Made by a program: the position numbers and the translations under genes. 64,000 nucleotides of DNA. It comes from Sipunculus nudus. Its lineage: Eukaryota; Annelida; Sipuncula; Golfingiida; Sipunculidae. Below, piece by piece: positions 57,286 through 64,000 of the stretch; position 1 is the stretch's first letter; each line of letters starts with the position of its first letter. Where the stretch lies: the NCBI GenBank assembly GCA_026874595.1, contig CM049308.1, positions 24,084,367 to 24,148,366 on the forward strand. The letters are read 5' to 3'. Under the pieces are notes generated by a model. It ran no database searches and was not told the DNA's origin. It saw nothing but the letters and a program-made list of their open reading frames with translations.

Positions 57286-58497
57286 TAGTCAGGATTATGA
57301 CGCTATTATTGCCGGTTGCCTTATTTGGCCGTACTTCATTTTGTTTGAAGTGGGGGACAAACTATCTTTTGCCAGACTCGCTTTTTAACTTTTGTCAATC
57401 AGTTTCGTCATGTTTTCCTCAATAATCTTTCAATAATTTATCTCATATTCAGAAAAGGTTTAGAAGACTGCGTGAGACAATAGCCTCATTGAGTTGTCAT
57501 AAATGTAAGCCCATGTTTTTAAATGGTTATATTATTTTATAAAAAAATATTATACACTTCTCACGCAGCGGTTATACACTAAAGATAACTGTGGAACACC
57601 TATCGTTGGGCCGATTCTTGGACCTGTGCCAGAACCGGTTAAATCAAGCCAATGAGGTGGGTGTCGCATATTTAAAAATCTTAACTCATGCACAATGCGA
57701 TACCACGTTATCATTGGTCTGCTTAAAATTTTTCACTCTGTTTTGTGCCAATCCTGTTGCTCGGCCAAGAGAGCCTTGTAATACAAAGCAACGGTTAAAA
57801 GGCTAAAGGAGAACAGGACGACTGCAGTGTATAACCGTTTCTTGTGGGGTGTAACATAATAGAGTGCTGATGATTGAGCAAAAAATACACACACACACAC
57901 ACTCACACACATATATATATATAAAATTTGGTGGGAGTAAAAACAAATTATAACTTTATGGGGGATGGATTTTATTCTGTTTGTCATGGGGGGGGGGGGA
58001 TTTAGATTTTGATCGGGTGACCTGAGGTCATGTAGGACTAAATCGGATTGTTCCTCTCACATCTTCTATGCAAACAAGGCCAATGGGAGGTGAGAAATAA
58101 TGTGCTTCCGATAGTATGAGAGAGCGAGAGGGCGAGAGTATGGGAGAGGGGTGAGGGACTTGAGCCAATTGAAATTCAAATTCCAAAGCAATCCTTTTAT
58201 AAGTTCTCTTTTCGGGTAAAGGGTTAATTGCTTAATATAATTTTTAAAAAATGTAACATAATAACAAGGACAACCATATCACCTTGATACGTTTCACCAT
58301 TTTCTTATTAGCGGAACATTACTGAATTGTGCAACCTCGTTTGATCTCATTGTTCCTCACTTAAACTTTTACATTTAAAAAAGTGTCATATCTCAATATT
58401 ATATCAATGACAAATAGTTACCTATATTGATAACAGTTTATTATTGTGCACTGTCTGTAAAAGACTGAAGATCAGGCCAAGTCAGACACATTTAGAA

Positions 58498-59517
58498 CTA
58501 GAATACGGGTAGTCAACAAGCGACTACGTGTATCCGCCGAAAGAGTGGGACCGGTGAAGTGAGGCATGGATTGAGTCTCAAAGGGAAACAGAGAGAGGTG
58601 TGTTGCATATTAGCATAGATGCAGTCGAAATGTGTATTTAGGTGGGGCCACCTGTCACAAAATCCAGAAAGTTATCCAAGTTGTTTACAATTGTAAAATT
58701 TTAAGCAGATAAGTCAAACCAGTTCTGAGATATAAACCGGGATGTCTGAAGCCTGAACGTGAAAGTAGGTGGCGCCACCTGCCACAAAATCGAGAAAGCT
58801 ATCCAAGATGTATATACATGCAAAATTTTAAGCAGATAAGTCAAACCACTGCTGAGATATGAGTGATTTTATCCCTCGGCAGACAAACAGACGGACGCTG
58901 TGAAAAAATGGTTACAGATGACGGCACCAGTTTTGCGTATGATAAGGAGCTATGTGATATCTATACACATCCAACATTTTAGGAGGATAGGTCAAACCAG
59001 TCCTGAGATATAAAGCCGGATGTCCGCAGCCTGTACATGAATGTAGGTGGCGCCACCTGTCTAAAAATCAAGAAAGCTATTCAGGATGAATACACATGCA
59101 CAATTTCAGATAGGTAAGTCCTAATTTACTGCAGAGATATGTGTGATTTTATTCTAGACAGATGAACAGATGAACGCAGTGCAAAAATGGTCGCAGGTGG
59201 CGCCACCATTTTCTATGCATGTTATAAAGCTATCCAAGGGCTTCATTTGAGCAAAATTGTTTCCCAATTGGTCAAACGAGTCCGAAGATATGTGGGTTAA
59301 TGTGTCAAAACAGACGAACAGATGGACGCATTGGAGAGAGGAAAGGTCAGAGGTCGACGCAAATATTTTGGCACCAGTTTACATGTGACCCGATAATCGT
59401 GCAAAGTTCCGGAAAAATCTGTCTAGTGGTCTCAGAATTCAATTCCGGAAACGAATGCGGCGGCGGCGGCGGAACCCGGTCAAAATCATAGTATCCGCAA
59501 AACTTTGTATAGGCGGA
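58498..59517 (-). mobile_element. Non-autonomous Helitron-like element in intron 1 of F
   Basis: Duplicate of the element at 49,737-50,731 with the same ends (CTAG terminus at 58,498-58,501, hairpin, TCCGCC start at 59,517) and the same insertion site. It therefore was present before the tandem duplication. It retains one GGTGGCGCCACC unit that is deleted in the E copy (about 59,045-59,060). Confidence 0.65.
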
Positions 59518-60469
59518 TACAATTATATTCTGATGAGAAACAAATGAACCTCGGGTCATGATGCTAAGCTGATCTCTGACACTGAGAAATTGATATTATG
59601 ATCCGGTGATCATAAAATGTAAAATGACTTTCCAGAGTGCCGTTTGTCTTTCGTAAATATGAAACACTGACGATATTTAAGGTTTCCAGGAAGGGAAGAT
59701 TTTATCAGGAACTCCCCAGATACTAAATTTGCAGTTTCTCTGCCAAACTGCTATCACTTGTGTCTATCTTTAGTGTATTCAAATCATTTTGTTTCACATA
59801 GTCCACAGAATTTTGGTCTCATAGACCTAATTTAGGATGCCCGAAGAGACATTATAATGACCCCCTTTTATTTCGAGAAAAAATATTTATAGATCTATTA
59901 CATAAGATTTTTTACCCTGTCTGACTTTCTGTCGATGTGACCTTATTTAAAGTTTCTCAGGAGGTTCGCCTGGGACCTCTCTAGGTTTACACTTAGTAGT
60001 TTCTTGGTCAAACGAATACAATTTATAACCAGTCCGACTGCCTTGGTGCTCAAAATCTCGTTTTTGGCAAGTTGCTCAAAATATATAGATCATTATGATC
60101 TAGTCTCAGGTTTCCATGTCTACAGAACCTCCCCGGATGTTGTGTTACAAGATCCTAGACAAAACTGATACAACTTTTTTTTGCCCGTCTGACTCTATGA
60201 GCACGCAGAATCATGTTTTCAGCCTGTAGCTCTCAGAATATAGGCACAATAACCTTTTTCAGGTTTTCAAGGAGATTTGATTAGAGCCTGCCTGTATAAA
60301 CAGATAGGTTGGTTTAACGGTTACGGTTGTTGACCTGTTAACGGTCAGACCGATTCATTTGAAGGTCTCAAAATATAGAAAAAAAGTGAAAAATTTAGGA
60401 AAAATAAAAGTGGCACCAACAGTTATCAGAAACTCATAAAACTGTCTACGACCAACATGGATTGGAGGA

Positions 60470-60800
60470 ATCATCTATATATTAATAGCGTAAGGCGATT
60501 TTTTGTAATTTTCCGTATCTCCTCTGATACCATCGTACGGATTACCGTGATTTTCGACATACATATGCAGAGTTTTACTCTGGGGGCCGTATCTGGGGTT
60601 TTTTTGTACATTCGCGGACACCGGCCCGAAATAATCCCCCTTGGTGATCCCTTCTCAAAAGAAATTCTCCACGCGGGGACCGGGTCCATTATGCACCAGA
60701 TCCCATGAGGAGAATGAGGAGAATGCTTAAAAGGGGGATCTTTGAAAGAATCATAATTACCCGAATGGTGTTACAGGGGCGGAGAAAGGATAGAGGGAGT
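60470..60800. repeat. Interspersed repeat family R, shortened copy
   Basis: Same left end as 51,672 but an internal deletion joins ATACATATGC directly to AGAGTTTTACTCTGG, so the copy lost about 150 bp relative to E. Confidence 0.6.
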
Positions 60801-60816
60801 GGGGAGGGCTATCATC

Positions 60817-61612
60817 AGGTGCGGATCCAGAAATTTGGGGGGGGGGGGTTGATATTTCGATGGTAATTATAAGAAAAATAATATATATTTGTATGTATAT
60901 AGACATATATATTCTTTAATTTCAATTATGAACCATGTTAATTACAGATACACAAGGAAGGGTATGAGAGGGAGTAACCCCATTCCATATGGGGAAATAT
61001 TTGAATACACCAAGGAGACCATAAGAGGGAATTTTCATAAAAAAACATATGACGATTTTCTGTTCCTCAGGAACTGCATAATGTAGTCAAACTGTAAATG
61101 GGATCAATATTTCATATTTATATTTCTTATGATATAAAATTTCAGTTGTTTTCAACATGCAATGTGAATGGCGAGAAGGTGCACCCACGTTAATAATTTA
61201 TAAGATGTTATCTCTTTAATGTGCATGTAAAGATATATGGAATGTTGAAGTCTGATGCTGAACTTTGCATTATACTGTGATCTGTAGTGCCGACAGCATA
61301 CAAGACTTTAAAGAGAACACATCGTGAGTTCGAGGTCCGGCATCAGCAGGGAAGGCTTGAGATTGTTAGGGTCGACCCTGACCAGGGCCCGGCGGTCTGA
61401 TCTGCGGCTGTTTATTAATATCCTCGACTAATGAATATGAGAGTAACAAATGGTGGATAATTTAAACAAAAACTAATTGCTTTTTTAAAAGGAAACCTAA
61501 AAAATGAAAATGATTAACGAAAACTGGGAAAATAAATAGTTAAAATTAGAGATATTGCAGCTCAGTGGGGAGGTGCCTGCCGCGGGCGTCCCCTCAGGAT
61601 CCGCCACTGGTA
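60817..61612. mobile_element. Non-autonomous DNA element with GCGGATCC ends
   Basis: The left end CAGGTGCGGATCCAGAAATTT and right end (reverse complement) CAGTGGCGGATCCTGAGGGG form imperfect terminal inverted repeats about 790 bp apart. A poly-G run (about 60,838-60,849) follows the left end. The 65-residue ORF at 60,889 has no recognisable domain. A related terminus lies at about 2281-2295. Confidence 0.55.
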
Positions 61613-61927
61613 ATATATAGGAATGCAATTGGATGCATATATATATTTTTATATATGTGTGTGTTTGTGTGTGTGGGGGGTGAGGGGGGTGAGTGGGTGT
61701 ATGTGTGTAAACACCACAATAATTCAAAACATCATACTTTTTAATTCCAGTTAGAAATATCAGTTACACAACAGGAATAAATATCATATAAATACCAAAC
61801 CTAATGAAATGTTGAAATAAGTCCCAAATCTGCGGACACCAGTGATTTTTTTTAATTCAATCCTGATTAGACAAAGTGAAATTTCCGATAGCGTGGCGAG
61901 TACATGGTGCAACACGGGGTGGGGTGG
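61613..61927. other. Inserted or diverged intron sequence, nothing identified
   Basis: Contains TA and TG dinucleotide tracts (about 61,640-61,690) and G-rich short runs. No match to the other introns and no gene. Confidence 0.4.
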
Positions 61928-62362
61928 GGGGATTAATGCTTTACTTACCGGAGCTTTTATTCTGGGTTCTACAAACACGCTCCGTAAGTCCTAAAATACA
62001 GGTCGGCATGACCTAGTTTCTGGTGTCCAATAAGATTTTTTATGGGATTCTCTTAATGTTCAGTCCAAAAGATTCTAGGTCCGCCGGTTACTGTTCGTGC
62101 CCTGTTAAAACAGGACGGCCGACAGGACGAACGGACGGGCGACGGACAAAAAGTGATCGATATTTCTTTCGGATTACTTTCAGTGAGCTTAGCAAAAATT
62201 CACTGAGTTATATTATTCAGTTTAAGGAGACATCCTTTTCGTCAAATATTGCCTATTGTCACACCCCCGAAAGAATGGACGTCCAGGTTATTTTAAGTAT
62301 TAATTAATGAATATGCCCTGAACGGATTTTACCGTTTCTCATTTTTACCCTTTTTTTCACAG

Positions 62363-62544
62363 GAAGCCTTGCCCAAGAAGATCCTTGTGGACCGGATGAG
62401 CAGGGTCACTGCCACCTTTTGGTTTGTATTCCTGAACTAGGGGAGCAGCCATGCAATAACCCGGGTGACAACGCTTGTCCCTTCGGTGAAGTATGCTGCT
62501 ATGACGAAGGGCTGACGGTCCCAGACGAGTGCGACTCTCTATAA
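62363..62544 (+). CDS. Exon 2 of gene F: acidic eight-cysteine secreted peptide
   Basis: 182 nt, TAA at 62,542-62,544. The cysteine spacing is unchanged. Relative to B: A to D (EDPC), G to E (PDEQGHC), I to L, S to P (EQPC), A to D (GDN) and N to D (ECDSL). These changes make it the most acidic copy. The bases after the stop read AAAGGGACC, so the GT of the possible donor seen in B-D is lost, and a third exon could not be reached by that site. Intact as a two-exon coding sequence. Confidence 0.85.
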
Positions 62545-64000
62545 AGGGACCAACACCTTATCTCTTAAAATCATTGCATGAGGTTAATATTCTGAAGTAT
62601 TTAATGCTAACGAAACTAAAAAGCTATTTTAGAGCAAATTATGTATAAAAAATCGTTAAAGTAAGAATTCTTTTTTTGTGGGATCAGGGCTCCTGTAAAA
62701 CGCAGAACTTTCGATAACCACTGATAGGAGCAAACGATTTGACCTGGATGGCCAGTTTGGTTGAACAAAGGTCATTAACGAAATACAACTAAACTTTAAT
62801 GTTGATAGATATATCTTCAATTGTTTCCGAGTTTTTAGAATTGACGTGATAATCACGAAGTTAGAAGTAAGTTGCTCGTAATAACGCCATGTTCCGTTAA
62901 CTACAGTAACTAAAACAGTTATTTAAAAGAGTATAAATGGGGCTTGAATAACATAAATATAATGGACTTACAGGATAATTCATATGACAGTATCCGGCTA
63001 GCATGGCTTCACAAGACCTAAAGACACACTCAAAAAAAGGTTCCTAGACCCTTGCACTAAGAATATATGGGACGAGGGCAATTGTCGTGACGTCACAATC
63101 ATCCCCCGTGACGTATTTTAGTAATCAAGTTGAAAATAAAAACACTACTTTGTGTTCATCATTGAAACAGTTATTTCTTAGATCAAGATTGGTGTTTGAA
63201 TGTCATGATCGGAAGATGATAATCCCTATGTTAATGTCCCACCTTGTCAGGTTTCATTACCTGCAAAAAAAAAATCTGTTCTGCGGCTCTGGCCCGAAAA
63301 CTATGCAATTTGTTTCTGATTTATTAATGGATGCGGTATGTGTTAACATGTTATTTTTACATCTGCAGAATAATACATAATGTGGGACAGTTCTTGAAAT
63401 TGTCCATACAAGAAACACAAAGTATGATTCATTTTCATTGATACATTCGAAATATACCCATGATTCAATGTGTATAGTCCTGTTTATAATATAATTACTA
63501 TTTCATGACTAGTAGTTAATTTCCGTTAACTGTAAAGGGTTCCGAATAAAACACCTCGGCACATGGACATACTATGTAGAATTCACCTGTTGTATAAGGT
63601 GTTATGGCTCCGTGTGCGAGAAAGCACAGATCACGTGTCAGTTTATCATAGCAAGACTGCATGTCCAGAGATCAGCTCTCAAACATAGAGTGGAACCATG
63701 AAAAATAAAACACAGGAAAAAGACTGAAAAATCTTACATTTCTACCAGGTGGATAGAGCGCTATTTTAAATTTTTCGCCACTAATCGCAGCCAGTTCAAG
63801 TTTATTAGAAGTGTGTGATGTACACGTATTATTATTTTTTTATCTTAAGGGAGTGAGCCAGAAACAGTGTATAGCAACATTAATACATAGGACCTTTCCG
63901 GTTTCTGAAGAATAATCTTTTCTTGTGCGTAGCCGCTGATGTAGTATAATAATATATGATAGATATGGCATATCATTGCTGTGAAATATTTAGCCGAATA
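62545..64000 (+). other. 3' flank of gene F, to window end
   Basis: Aligns with 12,594-13,960 downstream of exon 2 in B. The sequence stops about 100 bases before the place where the exon-3-like segment should lie. The short ORFs are not preserved in B or D. No gene is supported. Confidence 0.5.

Larger units (their letters stand above)
52183..60817. repeat. Tandem segmental duplication, unit 2
   Basis: Near-identical to unit 1 (42,643-52,182) but about 0.9 kb shorter, mainly because it lacks the 385-bp tandem copies of E's intron and part of repeat R. It ends at GGGCTATCATCA, where the right-hand flank is a different element (60,817 onward), not another unit. Confidence 0.85.
57204..62362 (+). 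other. Intron 1 of gene F, expanded by insertions
   Basis: The intron text is family-typical up to about 60,470 and resumes at about 61,928 (GGATTAATGC...CCGGAGC), compared with D near 39,965. The 1.46 kb between is inserted material. Contains a GA array (57,238-57,282), a CA/TA tract (about 57,885-57,925) and a 12-G run (57,988-57,999). Ends at TTTTTTTCACAG. Confidence 0.7.

Overview
This is AT-rich, intron-rich, repeat-laden animal DNA. It has no bacterial operons and no long ORFs. The content fits a marine lophotrochozoan, most likely a mollusc and perhaps a bivalve. That guess rests on a tandem array of tiny secreted cysteine-rich peptide genes, a Penelope-like element carrying a hammerhead ribozyme, Helitron-type elements with internal tandem repeats, and tRNA-derived SINEs. 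No single gene fixes the species.

The window is organised around one multicopy gene family. Each gene has a TATA promoter, a 37-nt first coding exon for a signal peptide (MIKLLLLVALLAG type, phase-1 GTAAGT donor) and a 182-nt second exon. Exon 2 finishes a 72-residue precursor whose predicted 55-residue mature peptide has eight cysteines (C-x7-C-x4-C-x8-C-x7-C-x5-CC-x10-C) and is strongly acidic. I could not assign the fold to a known family. A third conserved exon-like segment follows about 0.8-1.4 kb downstream and would encode an acidic tail, but every copy has an in-frame stop at the end of exon 2 that separates it from the peptide. Copies: A (minus strand, exon 1 at 1660-1696, remainder off the left edge), B (10617-14078), C (27031-30172), D (37936-41965), E (exon 1 only, 47628-47664) and F (exon 1 at 57167, exon 2 at 62363-62544, exon 3 beyond the right edge).

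Layout. 1-1900 is intron 1, exon 1 and promoter of copy A. 1900-5220 is a block of repeats. 5225-7300 and 8200-10275 are diverged arms of a large inverted repeat, so A and B are head-to-head copies. 10443-14078 is gene B. 14.1-19.9 kb holds a SINE split by a 3.8-kb TIR element that itself contains a Helitron-like element. 19.9-27.0 kb repeats the inverted-arm region upstream of C, with a degraded Penelope-like element and a small MITE in its left arm. 27.0-30.2 kb is gene C. 32.0-35.0 kb is unremarkable non-coding sequence. 35.5-42.0 kb is gene D with a shortened arm region. 42.64-52.18 and 52.18-60.82 kb are two copies of a recent tandem duplication of about 9 kb, each carrying a promoter, exon 1 and part of intron 1. 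61.9-64.0 kb is the rest of gene F.

The locus therefore appears to have grown by an old inverted duplication, repeated tandem duplication and at least one recent unequal exchange inside intron 1, with mobile elements colonising introns and spacers. All coordinates come from reading the sequence by eye. Promoter, splice and ribozyme calls are untested predictions.
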